A DNA stretch of 64,000 bases from Tachypleus tridentatus (GCF_004210375.1 NC_134829.1:29900034-29964033), one strand, 5' to 3'; shown: positions 24,981 to 36,460, counted from the stretch's first letter. Notes: generated from the letters alone by a model not told the origin. Translations and numbers: made by a program.

Positions 24981-25574
24981 GACAAGAGTAGGATATCTGC
25001 AGATGATACACTGAGCTTGATTCTGAGTTTTTTGTGCCTTTTGGCAGCTGGATGTTTACCACAAGACATGAAAATAATCATGCTTTCTGTATGAAGAAAA
25101 AAGCAGTTTGCAACATAATAGGATATGTTCCATATGTTTCCTTCAATCAATATTTGCACTACCCTAGAGTAGATTGTGTCCACTTCAGTTACCTAGGATG
25201 ATGAAAGGAAGTGGCAACAGATTGATTAATTTCTTATCTTAGTCAGATAAAAAAATATGATGGTATGAACAATTAAGACTTACATAGCAATTGCCTGCAC
25301 AAATGTAATAAATTCCACATTTATGAGTGGAATATCCTGGTCAACTACAAGTATCACTTCACTATGAATTCATTAATTACATAATCTCTTCTGTAAAGTG
25401 AAAATTGCCAAACGATGAGGATATTGGCTGTTTAGAAAAACGTTCCCTGTCTGGAGATACACGGAGAATGGTAAGAAATAAATCTCTCCAAATTGGGGTA
25501 AAAACCTTGATTATATTATTGGAATAATTTTCAATCTAATTTCTTTTCCCTATGGTAGGTATATAGACCTTCAT

Positions 25575-25640
25575 ATATTCTGCCTAGTTGTTTGGTGTTT
25601 ACAGGCCCAAAGCAGCTCAGCTATCTGCGCCATATGACTG
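25575..25640 (-). other. LINE 3' terminal sequence resembling SINE tails
   Basis: Read on the minus strand the segment contains GGCGCAGATAGCTGAGCTGC followed by TTTGGGCC and then AAACACCAAACAAC. The abundant SINE in this window ends GCGCAGATAGC, a short variable part, GTAGCTTTGCGC and AAACAAAC. The shared blocks suggest a common 3' end recognised by the LINE's reverse transcriptase. Confidence 0.65.
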
Positions 25641-25799
25641 GTAAAAAATTCAAAAAGGTAAAATGATTAAGATACATAAAAAGGAATAATTTTAAAACAA
25701 AACAGAGTTTACTTTTTGAATTAAAAACTTAGAATTAAAAAGACCAATGACCCTTAACAATTTAAAGACACAACTGAGGTAGACAGTATCACCATCGCC

Positions 25800-26620
25800 A
25801 ATGATATTGTCCAACGTCAAGGGTGAACCCATGGTAAAAATGTCTAAAATGGTGCCGTCGCTTACGGTTTTAACAATGGCACGACAGTAAAATGCGAGCT
25901 ATTGTGACTTCAGTGTCACACAGACCACACGTTGGTGCATCAGTCCCAGATAACAGAAAACGATGTGTTAAAAAAATTGTCACCAATGTGTAGCCTAGCT
26001 AGGACAACTTCCTCCCGATCATTATGGAAGCAAGATTATCAATGCACAATAGGAGGTTTTATCTGGAAAAGCTTGTTGTGACGTTGCTTATTCCAAGTCA
26101 ACTGCGAAGTGGCAAGAAGCCAAGTCTTGAACAGAAAACCGTGGTCCATTTATGGGACAGGCAAGGCCGTGACAGCACCAGAGCAGACAGACTTAGTTGT
26201 GGTTCAGTGACCTCGTTCCTGCGAATACTAACATGGCCCGGTATCTAGAACTGGGTAGAAATGGATAATGAGGAGAAATGAGCCAGTTTGTTTTGAATAT
26301 CGACGAGAACAACGTGAAAAATAATGTGAAGTAGTTCCAGGGTCAGAAAGAGATAAGTGAATCGATATAAATAGTACAGTTCGTGTACTGCATAGCTTCT
26401 ATGTGATCCAATGCAAGATAAGTGGCATACACTTCAGCAGTGAACACTGAAACTGTAGAGGGGATTATGTGTGCAACCATCAAACCATGACTGAGCTCAC
26501 AGAGTCACCTGATTTTGAACCATCTATATAAATGGGAATGGAAGAATGGATCGAAAGATGTTCGGCAAATGGAAGACTACTTCCAATCGGGAGTAGCCAC
26601 CTTCTTCTGATCACTCAAAG
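25800..26620 (-). pseudogene. LINE ORF2 RNase H domain and C-terminal Cys motif
   Basis: The minus strand reads PIYIDGSKSGD near 26525, TVSVFTAEVYATYLALDHIE near 26440, TNCTIYIDS near 26390, and a GHV-x-I-R-x-NEV motif near 26230. These four supply the Asp, Glu, Asp and His/Asn positions of RNase H. Downstream, HDREEVVLARLHIGD (26023-25979) and LSGTDAPTCGLCDTEVTIAR ILLSCHC (25950-25878) form the typical C-terminal Cys-rich end. Stops and shifts interrupt the reading. Confidence 0.88.
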
Positions 26621-27600
26621 AAAAGTCACATTTGGAAATGGTAATTTTTTACCTTGAAAAAGCTTATGATACTACGTGGAGGTATGGAATCCTGCGAGAC
26701 CTCCACTCATACGGGTTGAGTGGCCATTTGCCCATTTTTATTAAACATTTTTAATAGACTGGCGATTACATCTTTGAATGAGTTAAATACTTTTTTTTTA
26801 TGCAAGAGGAACTTGGAGTCCCTTGAGTCTGTGTCTTGAATGTCACACTTTTCATTATAAAGATTAATGTCATCAGTGGACAACTCTCCATATAGTTGAA
26901 AGTTGTTTTTATGTTGACAACTTCCAAATCTCGTGTCAGTCATCAAGCATATGGTTTATTGAGTGGCAGCTACAGACTGCTCTCTATCATTTACTGAAGT
27001 GGACTACAGCAAACAGTTTTACCTTTTCTTGCTCTAAAACCGTTTGCATGCACTTCTGCTGACAATGGGGTGTTTACCTTGATCCTGAGCTCCATCTTGG
27101 AAAATTTGTGCTTCCCATGGACCCTTAGGCAAAGTTTTTGGGGCTTATCTTTATTCAACACATCAAGCAGCTACGTGCCAAGTGTATATCCTCCTTGTCC
27201 TCTCTTCCACCTCATGGGAAGCAGATCGATTTTGTATGCTAAAAATCTATTGTGTCCTCATTCGATTGTAACTAGACTCTGGGTCTATGGCCTATAGCTT
27301 TGCCAGGACCTAGGCCTTGAAGATGTTGAACCCTGTTCACCATCTGAGGCTTTGGCTGTGCACGGAGCTTTTCCACACTTCTCCAGTCCAGAGTTTGTAC
27401 ACTGTGTTTCACGAAGCTCCTCTACTGTTTGCAATTATTTTTACTGTATGCAACAGAACCTCGATCCTTACCACAACATTCCACCTTGGTTGTATTTTCC
27501 TTCCTTAGTGGGCCATGTTTTTTTTCGAATAGATGGTCAGCCAACTGTGCCTGGATACGAAGGCCAAAAGAAACAATGTGTTTCTTCCATGTGGCAGGCA
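26610..27600 (+). pseudogene. LINE ORF2 reverse transcriptase segment, inverted
   Basis: On the plus strand, opposite to the rest of the element, are: IFYLEKAYDTTWRYGILRDL and HSYGLSGHLPIFIKHF (26630-26755); a decayed middle with FYVDNFQISC at 26907-26936, in place of the catalytic Tyr-x-Asp-Asp box; TVCMHFC near 27050; and MLNPVHHLRLWLCTELFHTS, PVQSLYT, PQHSTL at 27320-27500, the thumb region. Order within the segment is normal. The second catalytic Asp is Asn (YVDN). Confidence 0.85.
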
Positions 27601-27639
27601 ATATTCCATTATGGACAAGATTACCATGTAATATGTGTT

Positions 27640-28387
27640 GAGGTTTTAGGAATAGAGTGACCAACTGCTTGGACAATACAGTCGCGTACTGCTGACACAC
27701 AGTCATCTATCGATGGTTTACAGATGACAGCAGTGAAAGAGCCAGTTAGCCTGGTCCAGCTTCCACCACGGTACGTGTGTTAGACGTGATTGGCCATGGC
27801 CAGTCTCCCTCACCATGATTACAAAATGATCACTACCCTGTGAGTCACTGTCAACCCCAAGGGAAATGAGAGAAAAGTGAAGGGGAGCAGATAAATCAAT
27901 AGCAATTAAAAACTGACTAGATGCAGAAAAATAGGTACAAATACCAGTATTAAAGAAAAGAGGTTATGATCCGAGAACATATGCTCTACAGAACGACCCC
28001 TCATATCAATATCAGCTCCACCCCAGAGGGGATTATGTCCATTAAAGTCCCCCAGGATTAAAAAGGGAGACGGCAACTGTTCAATGAGAGCATCAAGGTC
28101 TGACTGATCATAGGTCTCCTCATGAGACAGAGAGAACAAACTGTGATGATACGAAACACGGGTGGCTACAGCCTCCAAGTGTGTATCGGGTGGCAAAGAC
28201 AGGGAGGGCACATGCTGATCAACCAGAAGTGCCACAATGAAAACTGCCGAAAGGTGACTGTATCAGCAGGTTTGAGAAATATTTCTTGTGAGGAAAGACA
28301 TACAAGATGGTAAGAACCAATCAGCACTTTTATGTCATCTAAATTATAACAGAAACCTTGACAGTTCCATTGTATTATAGTGACCAT
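27640..28387 (-). pseudogene. LINE ORF2 endonuclease domain
   Basis: It begins MVTIIQWNCQGFCYNLDDIK, the usual start of ORF2 in this group. LSSQEIFLKPAD (catalytic Glu), LILGDFNGHNPLWGGADI (Asp/Asn) and YGSDHFPIILRETGRG (the C-terminal Ser-Asp-His) follow. Then comes TRVPRWKLDQANWPLFTAVI, the linker to the reverse transcriptase. A stretch of about 15 residues is missing after the FRQFSLW motif, and frames shift at least twice. The nuclease would nick the target for target-primed reverse transcription. Confidence 0.88.
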
Positions 28388-28429
28388 TTTTACTTATGTG
28401 AAGGAAATTGGATTGAGAGCTCTTATGTT

Positions 28430-29750
28430 TTCGACCACGTCGTTTCTCTTTACTATGAGGTCTATCAACCTCCATGGATCCTGTGAAGAATGGGCAGGTA
28501 TCTGTCAGTATATGAAGATTCCAGTGACTGAGAGCATCAATGAATAATCGTTCTGCATCTCAGGGTCGAAGAAGATGGATGCAAGGAAACGCCAGAAACT
28601 GAAAGCAAAGGAAGTGGATCCATGGAGCCTCTGGAGGGAAGGGTAGGGACAGAGATAGATGTTGACATTGACTTGTCATCTCTCTTAACCACTAAAGGCA
28701 AAAGCTTTCTCAGTTGATTTGAAAATGACTGTCAGAGATATGAGTATGTATTTTCTTATAGCAAAACCACATTGGGCTATCTGCTGAGCCCACCGAGGGG
28801 AATCGAACCCCTGATTTTAGCGTTGTAAATCCAGAGACATCCTGCTTTACTAGCGGGGGCATCAGAGATATGGAGAGATCTGTCTGCACTCCCACTGTAA
28901 CAGTGGAACAGAGTGAAGCTGCATGCAGTGGAGATAGAGTGGTGGACAATAATTTGAGCCTTGGGGTAAGAAATGTTGTGAATCATTTTCAAATGCTGTA
29001 CCTCTTTTTCCTCCACCCATCTAGGGCAAGAACAAAAATAGGTGTGAGAGTCACCACAACTACCACAATGTCTATTTCACAGTTGGAGACATCATGGTCC
29101 TTGCCACCACAATGAGCACACAAAGAATAACATGAAGTATTCGAGTGACTGAACTGCTGATATTGGAAACATGAGATGATTTGGAATAAATGGCTGCACC
29201 TTGGAACTTGGATAGCCTGCCTTGATGGTGGCAGATGGACATGGTGATGTAAACGTGAAAATTAGGACATTGGTCAGCATCATAATTCCATCTTTCCAAA
29301 TAGAGATATGCCTCACTGCAGAAACTCCTCGAGTGAAGAAACCTGTGAGGACAACCTCTGACTCAGAGATGCTCTTTAAATCCCTCTAAACAATAACTCC
29401 ACATGACGAATTCAAATTAGCATGGGTATATCCCCAAATGGATATTTCCACCAAAATGTCTTCAGAATGTAGCTTTTTGACTGACTTTGGAGAACCAGCA
29501 AGACCCTCTAATTCCTTCTGAATGAAAAAAGGGAGAGATTTGACCTAAATATTTATATGTTAAAGTATGTAATATCAGAAAATGAGGTACAGGTGTTGAA
29601 GAAACTGAAAATTGCTGTTCAGAACCTTCAAGAAATGGTTGTTCACTGATAGTCTGTTTTTTATTTTATTTTTCCTTTGAGTTGGGGGAGTCAGTAATAA
29701 TGAAAGAATATTTTGGTGCCAAATGATCCCACCCACCATGGAGCCCTACA
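28430..29750 (-). pseudogene. LINE ORF1 remnant with CCHC zinc knuckles
   Basis: At about 29170-29080 the minus strand reads SCFQYQQFSHSNTSC and then CAHCGGKDHDVSNC. The second is a perfect C-x2-C-x4-H-x4-C knuckle. The first has Tyr in place of its second Cys. ORF1 of this group is a nucleic-acid-binding, gag-like protein. The rest of the frame is broken, and a tRNA-type SINE sits inside it at 28740-28862. Confidence 0.8.
28740..28862 (-). repeat. tRNA-headed short SINE (family B2) inside the LINE
   Basis: The minus strand reads a tRNA-like head with GGGGTTCGATTCCCCTCGG (the B-box region), then GATAGCCCAATGTGG and TATAAGAAAATACA. A sister copy with the same tail lies at 50727. The copy splits LINE ORF1, so it is younger than the LINE. 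Confidence 0.8.
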
Positions 29751-30004
29751 AGGGGACACACTATAATGCCAAACAAGAACACTGCAGCAATACCAGGGTT
29801 TCACGAGAATTATATCAAAACACCACCATCAGACACAATGTCTACAACACCCGTTGAAAGTGTCTAACATTAGTATTTGGTTGACCCTAGCCCAAGTGGA
29901 TTAGCCAACTAGCCAGGGCTACCTATCTGCAGGAATTCAAGGTCAAAGTGGTGTGTTAGGGTTGGACCCCTCAACAACCAAGATCCTCTCTTCACCTTCA
30001 TGGG

Positions 30005-30950
30005 TTACCATGCATGGCAAATGCATGGGTGGACTTTAAATTCCAGAGGAGGTAAACTGAAACTACAGAACCTTCTCTTGGAGGTCCCCTCACCACGTAC
30101 AGAAATCCACACCAAAGGGCTCTGCATTGTACCATAGAGGCAGGTCTTCAGTGGAATGAGATTCCAGTGAGTGAGGGCAAGACAAAATATAGTGGTATTA
30201 TATATTGGGACCAACTGAACTGGCCCCAAATGCTCATTGGTACTACTGGTAGGAAGAGACAAGTGTAGATGTAGGTATGTTCACCCATTTGTCTAAAGAG
30301 GGCAATAGATCATGTCAGTGGTTAGAGAAAAACTCCACAGGTGGAACAGAGACATTCGTATGAACTCTCACTGTAGCAGTAGAATAGGGTACACAGCAAC
30401 ACAACTATTTTGAAAAAGACATTACTAACTTTCAGGGTACAAGATTTAGTGAAGTCTTATCCCCTTCTCATTAAATCATTTGAAACAATTAAAAAAAAAA
30501 GAGGTGAGGAAAGCAGAGCAGTTGACACAACATGGTTCATTTCAACTTTGATGATATCATGGTTTTTGCCACTGAAACAAGCACAGCTTAAAGAGCCACA
30601 ACAATATATTTTAGAGTTCCTAAACTACTAGGAGTGGAAACAGAGAGAGTTAGGAATACAAGGCCAAACTTTGCAACATAAATAAAGTGCCTTGAAATTG
30701 ATAGTGGGTGCTGTGATGTAAAGTTTAACATGAACACACTAGTTATTTCTGACACTTCATTTTATTAAGAGATTTGTTGACAACTGATACTTTGAATTCA
30801 ATGTTAAAAATAAATTTCTTGACTGAAATGTAAAAAAGATCCCTCTTAACAACAACTATTCAATGCGCATACCTCTAACAGCTTTCAGTTTCAAAAGGAA
30901 TTCATCATCTTGCAATTGTGATGTCTCAAAATGAATCTAAAACACAAAAG
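30005..30950 (-). mobile_element. Second, older LINE ORF1 copy
   Basis: Blocks between 30.31 and 30.9 kb repeat, with heavy divergence and in the same order, the ORF1 region at 28.87-29.4 kb (for example the matching ATCATGG-TT-TTGCCACTGA and GATCCCTCT-AACAA-AACT stretches). An 85-codon minus frame at 30262-30005 (TNEHLGPVQLVPIYNTTIFC, then ALTHWNLIPLKTCLYGTMQS) belongs to the same family as I remember it. It is a 5' remnant of a separate insertion just upstream of the main element. Confidence 0.6.
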
Positions 30951-31723
30951 TTAAATCATTTGCAGTCCTGAAGGTATGAAGTGCAGGTTTTTTTTTTTCA
31001 ATATACTTTGATGTATTAAACATTAATGATCAGTGATGTCGAGAAAACCCACTTGTAGAGAAATATATATGCAAAAACGGCTCGTTTGGGTTGAGAAAAT
31101 ATTTTACATAGAAGAGCAAACAACGTTTGTTATATTGGTTTGCCTGAGAATATTTATTAGTTTATTATCTGCACCCAGTACAAAGAAAATAAACATACAT
31201 ACACTTTAAACTTCAGTGAATTACAGTTCATAAAAAAAAACTGAATTCGATAAGACTACCACAACAGTAATAGTTTAATATTTTTTTGCCAGTTTGAAAA
31301 CAAACATAAGTAATAACAGCCAATTAATTAAGGAAAGTATATAGATCAGAACAGTTGGGTTTTTGTGATAATTTCTTTAGGTTCATCACACAGAAAAGTG
31401 AACCTTTTTTGAAACAACACAGTAGCAATACATTTATTACACTATGTAACAAAATGTTATTTCCCAATTGCTTATATATAAACTAAATGGAAAAGACCTA
31501 TTTTTCTCTTCAAACTTTGCTTTTGTGATCTGTGTAATGAAATTTTCAAATTTACCCATGTTACAGAACATTCCAGGAAGATTCAGTGCTGAGTAGCCAA
31601 TAGAGAATTAAGAACTTTCTAAAATGTTGTAGAACTAGTAACATAAATACAGGGGTTCACCACTCACCACTTCAGTTTAGTTCTAGCTGCCTAAGTGAAG
31701 ACATAGACCTGATTTTATCAGAG

Positions 31724-32690
31724 ATGGCATCAAGAAGCTGCAAGCATTCTTCACATGTATTCTGCTACGTATGTGGCCAACTTATCAAGACGAGAGCAAA
31801 AAAGTACTCTGTGATAGCATCTGTTAAAATGTGTGAAGCCTGCAAGGCACATTTCAGCATGGCTGCCAGGGATCAAGAAAAATCCTGTGCACCTCATTTT
31901 ACTTGTAAGCACTGCAAGAAAACTCTAGAAGGTAAGAAGGACAATTTTTGCTAGCTTGAAGAGTAAGATTTTATATTATACAAATATTAGACCTTTTAAA
32001 ATTTAAATATCTTTTGTTTTTTTTATTTCTAATAGTATAGAAAAAAATATCAAAATATTTTGCATGAACCTCTTACACATGTGGATGAAATATGGAATAA
32101 CATGTTATTCTTCATAACAACAATCTTTCTTTTTCAGGATGGTACAGAGTGGAAAAGAGAGCCATGAAGTTTGCTATTCCAAGAATTTGGCATGAACCCG
32201 CTGACCACTCAAGCAATTGCCACTTCTGCATGGTGGACCCTTTCAAACATTGGGCTGGTAAGAATGAATCTGCTATCATGTATTTGGGCCTTCCATCATC
32301 CATTGCCCCAGTGCCACACTGCCCTGAGCTCCCTGTAGCCACTCTGCCAGAGAAAGCAGCCATCCTCAGAAGAGAGCAGCAAATCAGAAGAGGTAGACGT
32401 TGAATATCCAGATTACAATTTCAGAGGTGCAAGCTGGGGAGAGAAATCCATACTATCCCAACAAGAGACCTCAATGATTTGATCAGAGATTTTGGTCTAA
32501 CAAAGTCAAATGCAGAACTTTTGACATCTAGGCTCAAGGAGTGGGATTTCTTAGATAAAAATGTGCAAGCCACAAGTCAGAGGAAGTGTCAGACATTTTT
32601 CAAGCTTCTTCACTTGTCAAAATGGGCTCTGCTTTTGCTACAATCTATCAGGTCTGTGCAAGGCAATTGAATTTGCTGATGAGAATGTAT
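31724..32690 (+). pseudogene. Truncated member of a repeated Cys-rich gene family
   Basis: Exon 1 (31724-31932) starts ATG and encodes FCYVCGQLI, MCEACKAHF and FTCKHCKKTLEG, ending at G|GTAAGA. After the acceptor CTTTTTCAG, exon 2 (32138 on) reads WYRVEKRAMKFAIPRIWHEP, then NCHFCMVDPFKHWAGKNESA and LPSSIAPVPHCPELPV. Further on, another frame carries DLIRDFGLTKSNAELLTSRL. I recognise this as a family found in very many copies in arthropod and cnidarian genomes. It begins with paired Cys motifs and is longer (several hundred residues). Its function is unknown to me and its copy number suggests mobility. This copy shifts frame after about 32360 and loses the family pattern by 32690, just short of the PSMA7 exon F end. 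Confidence 0.7.
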
Positions 32691-32717
32691 GGATCAAGTA
32701 AACCGAGTTTGTGACAA

Positions 32718-32802
32718 TCATTTCTTCTCCCTATTCTTTTCAGCTTCTTCATTCTTCTTTTCTATTTCAGCTGCTTACTTCTAAGTCTTCAGGGTCTAAC
32801 AT
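32718..32802 (-). pseudogene. PSMA7: PSMA7 pseudogene exon F (C-terminus)
   Basis: After the acceptor TATCTTTCAG the exon reads MLDPEDLE, then in a shifted frame AAEIEKKNEEAEKNREKK and a stop (TGA, 32720-32718). PSMA7 ends [20 protein letters not shown] followed by a Lys-rich tail. About two bases are missing at the LEKY position. Confidence 0.85.
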
Positions 32803-33605
32803 CTGAAAGATAAAGCATAATGAAAAAATTAGTTTTAGCCTCAGTTATGTAAGTTATATATGCAAGCCTCAAAGTATTTTCTAAAACAAGCAAGTCCCAA
32901 ACTTTAAGAGGCTGCTTTCATAACTAAAAAAACAAAATTCTAGATTTATATTTTTGCATTATAAAACAACATATGAATGGTTGATCCATCCTTTGATGAA
33001 ACTTTGTAACAGACACCTTTTTATAAGCTAAGTTTCAACTTGAATTCATGTCTTGCTGACCAAGATGAACAATATTCTAATTGCAACTTATGTCACATTT
33101 ACTTGCATGTTTCATTTCATTATAATACAAAAATCTGACCAAATAGTCAAACTTGGTATGTGGATCTTTTTGAAGCAGTAACTGAAATTAATGAATCTTC
33201 ATAATGAATTAGATCATTTCCATAGTGTAGTTGTATTTTAATTATTTCTAAATTAGATAGTTGTTTGTTTTTTTTGGCCAAAACTGAAGAAATCATGTGT
33301 AACTATTTTACAAATTTCTATTTGAGCCTCAGAATGTTTTTTTAAACAATGCAAGTTTCTTTTTAATGTAAAAAAATACATTTCATATCACCTTTAAATA
33401 TCAACAACATACAGATGGCAGTGTATATCCTGTACACCCACCTGACTGTTAAATGCAGACTTTTAGTATTTAAAATAAATACAATAACTGAAGTTAATTT
33501 GTCATTCTATTTTTCCAGTAATACATTATTTCATCTAAGAACCTACAAAGCAGCAAAGACACTCAGCTGTTGTCTTAATTAGATCGAAATAATGTAATTT
33601 AACTA

Positions 33606-34330
33606 TTAGGTTGTCCAGAAATAAATGTTGTTTTTGAACTGTGGATTTTGGTAATGTATAAACTAGTGTTGTAAAACATACTTTAACCAGTGTAATTACC
33701 ATTTGTTTCAACAATCTTTAGCCAATGTGCAGTTATGCCCTTTATGCACCTGCTGTAGAAATAAGTTTTTATGGTCAATGAACTCCCTGAAAGATTCTTC
33801 TGCAGCTGCCTGGTTTTGAAAGCATTTATTGTTCAAAAATTTGAGAAAGTGTTTGAAAAAATTAAAATCTCTAGGAGAAAGGTCTGGAGAATAAAGTGGA
33901 TGAGGCAGAACCTCGATTCCCAATTCATTCAATTTCTGGAAAGCCATCCTTAACAGGTCTCATAATGCCAATTTTGTTGATTTTCAGTCAGCTCATGCAG
34001 AACCCACTTATCTAACTTTTTCATCTTTCCAATTGCAGTCAGCTAGTTGGCAATGTTTGATTTGTTTGTGCCTATCTTTTCTGCAAGCTTGTGTACTGTT
34101 GTGTGAGGGTCTGTCCCAACTGCTTCCCTTAATGTGTTTTCATCTAAGGATGGCTTCCTTCCACAACCTTCATGGTCTTCAAGACTTTCATTTCAAATGC
34201 CTGGTTGATGTTTTATGCAGTTTTGGTAGATTTTCATTCAAATTTGAAGTCTTACAGAAAAACTCAGATGAAAGTCCTTATTGTCCATGCTGCCTTGAGG
34301 GTTGCAAAACTTACTCTGAGTAGAGTTGAA
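33606..34330 (-). mobile_element. Internally deleted mariner element
   Basis: The outer end TTAGGTTGTCCAGAAATAAA begins at 33606 after a TA. On the minus strand, GRKPSLDENTLREAVGTDPH and TTVHKLAEKIGT (34150-34060) form the helix-turn-helix region. WVLHELTENQ follows, and then the sequence jumps to FQKLNELGIEVLPHPLYSPD LSPRDFNFFKHF (33950-33850), the C-terminal catalytic part with the last Asp. The central catalytic region is missing. The right inverted repeat is not recognisable. The element lies in an intron of the PSMA7 pseudogene. Confidence 0.85.
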
Positions 34331-34690
34331 ACAGCAGACAATTGAGACACCTTGTATGCAACAAGCATTGGATTAAATCAACCAACCAATGATAAGTTAC
34401 TCAATATTCAGCTTCTAAATGTAATTGTCAGAATTCTGACATTACAGGATAACATAATACAAAAACTCTGGACTTGTACTTAAAGTAAAACAACTAAAAC
34501 AAGAACAAACAAAATCATTATTTTGTTTTGTATTGGAAGTAAATAAAAAACTGCTAAATCTTCTTAGATTTTATGATATGCACCAACTGACAAACAAATG
34601 TATGACACATATAAATTCTGAGTACTTAAACCTTTGAACGTAATGTAAAAAAAAAAAAAAAAAGGACTTCATTTCTAAATTGTTTCTTAC

Positions 34691-34861
34691 CTTTAGAGGT
34701 TGTTCCTTCTTCATGATGGCTACTTCCACATTTGTTTTCCTGGCTCACTTCTAACAGAACCTTTATAGCAAACTTGATAGTTGCTTCTTCTGACTTAACT
34801 TCCTCATTGTAGTTCTTTTCTAAGTATTCTCTGTTTTAGCATTTCGACATGTAGCATTAGC
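34691..34861 (-). pseudogene. PSMA7: PSMA7 pseudogene exon E
   Basis: The acceptor ATGTTTCAG (34862) and donor AAG|GTAAGA (34690) bound 171 bases. In successive frames it reads ANATCRNAKT, EYLEKNYNEEVKSEEATIKF, AIKVLLEVSQ and NVEVAIMKKEQPLK. Homologues read [20 protein letters not shown], then VIKALLEVVQ and NIELAVMRRDQPLK. A four-base loss after the AKT codons and a second indel near the ENK codons break the frame. Confidence 0.9.
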
Positions 34862-36392
34862 CTGAAACATATGAAATATGCTTCAATAATCGGGGATTTC
34901 AGTAGTAACTGCAATATTCCTCTAAAAACTATAACTGAAATCAAATGGGAATTTATTTTTACCTACAAGTGGTTTTAGTGACTGATCATAAAACAGCATA
35001 ATATCAATTTGTGACAGGATATACACCAATAATTAACTTGGTATATCAAGCTTAATGTATTACCACAACAGCTGAATTATTATTTATTTGTATATTAAAT
35101 AGTTTTTATTAATTAATCCATCTCACTTTAATTAATTTAATGGGGTTTTATATATCTAATGGACATAGATTACTTACAATTATGAAACCATCTAATCTAA
35201 TCAATCCAAAACTAGCAATAAGAAAAAATAGAAAAACCTATTGTAGAATTTACAAACTTTATTTTAAGTGTGTTGAAAGGGAATAATTTATTACTTACAA
35301 TGACAACTATTCTTAGAAGAACACTGTTACCTTTAAATAATATCGATAATTTACATGAAAGACTAGAGCAGACAATTTTATGCTGATATTAGTAACAGCT
35401 ATTTAACTGTTCACACTAAATGATTAACAAACATCTTTAAAGAAAGTGACACTTAATTCAAAATATAGACCAAACTGAAAAGTTGCTTCAAACTAATCTT
35501 CCAAAAACTTTAAATTCTGTTCAAAACCTTCACAAACTAACCCTTAATAGCTGATACACATCATTAATTCCACTGGGATCTATTTTAAAAACTAGGTGAA
35601 TTAGTTCTGTAAACTCCACACAAGTTTTATTTTCTTACTTTCAATGGATGATAAAAAAAAATGAATTAGTTTTGAATATTTACTTTTCATGCATGGTTAA
35701 CATCAGAAGACAGACTGGAAAAGATGAGGTGTGTGTTCATAATCAAAACTAGCAATTAAGGTAGAAATTCCAAATGGTCTTCTAGCCTTACTTTGTATGT
35801 AATGCTGTGAATATAAGTAAACAAAAACTCAGACAGTATTGTAAGGAATCGACAAAAAGTTTAGATGCTGCTTGTAGACTATTCTTATTTAATTTGAGTA
35901 CCATACATTAGCTAATAACCATATTAATGTCTACCTCAATTTTCAAAAGGAAATGAACACATATTGCTCGAACTGATTTCTGAATTGCTCATATATTTTG
36001 GAAAATAGATCCAATGTTTAAGCACAAACACACACAATATTACAAGTAATTCTCTTTGTAGGAATAATCTTAATTTTGAACATTATAGGTGTTATTAAAT
36101 TTCATCTTTAAAGGGATAAAGAACACTTTCCTCAAATACTCCAGGTTTTATGTATTTCAAGTCCAGAAATTTAAAGTTAAAAAAGTGTCAATTCTCTGTA
36201 GATGTAAAATATTTTACATCACAAAACTTTGAAAATTTTGTTTTGATTCTATTAAACATCTTTCCCACATAAATTTAATAAACAGATCAACCTTTCGAAA
36301 ATCTTCTTTAAGTAGTACTAAATAATGTTTAACGAGTCATGGGGAAATTATTCACAGACGAGCTTAAAAATAAACAAAAATCATAATGATAC

Positions 36393-36460
36393 AACTTAGC
36401 TTTAACCTTATGTATACAGGTGAAGTAACTTAGCTTTAACCTTATGTATACAGGTGAAGT
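36393..36460. repeat. 34-bp direct duplication
   Basis: The unit AACTTAGCTTTAACCTTATG plus 14 more bases occurs twice without change. Confidence 0.93.

Larger units (their letters stand above)
22609..25574. other. Unassigned DNA around two SINEs
   Basis: Between 24.0 and 25.5 kb the sequence is less AT-rich and looks like decayed coding or repeat DNA interrupted by the 24707 SINE, but no family could be named. Confidence 0.4.
25575..30000 (-). mobile_element. Non-LTR retrotransposon (I/Jockey group), 5' to 3' on minus strand, RT segment inverted
   Basis: Pieces in order along the minus strand are: ORF1 with CCHC knuckles (about 29.7-28.4 kb), an apurinic-type endonuclease (28387 to about 27.64 kb), a reverse transcriptase that lies on the plus strand (26.61-27.6 kb), RNase H and a Cys-rich C-terminus (26.62-25.8 kb), and a 3' end near 25.58 kb. 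An endonuclease plus RNase H and a gag-like ORF1 place it in the I/Jockey assemblage. It carries many stops and frame shifts, an inversion, and a SINE insertion at 28.74 kb. The total span of about 4.4 kb is close to a full element. Confidence 0.9.

Noticed and set aside
33771-34323. Plus-strand frames of 60 and 96 codons
   Set aside because: They are antisense to the mariner transposase, whose motifs are on the minus strand.
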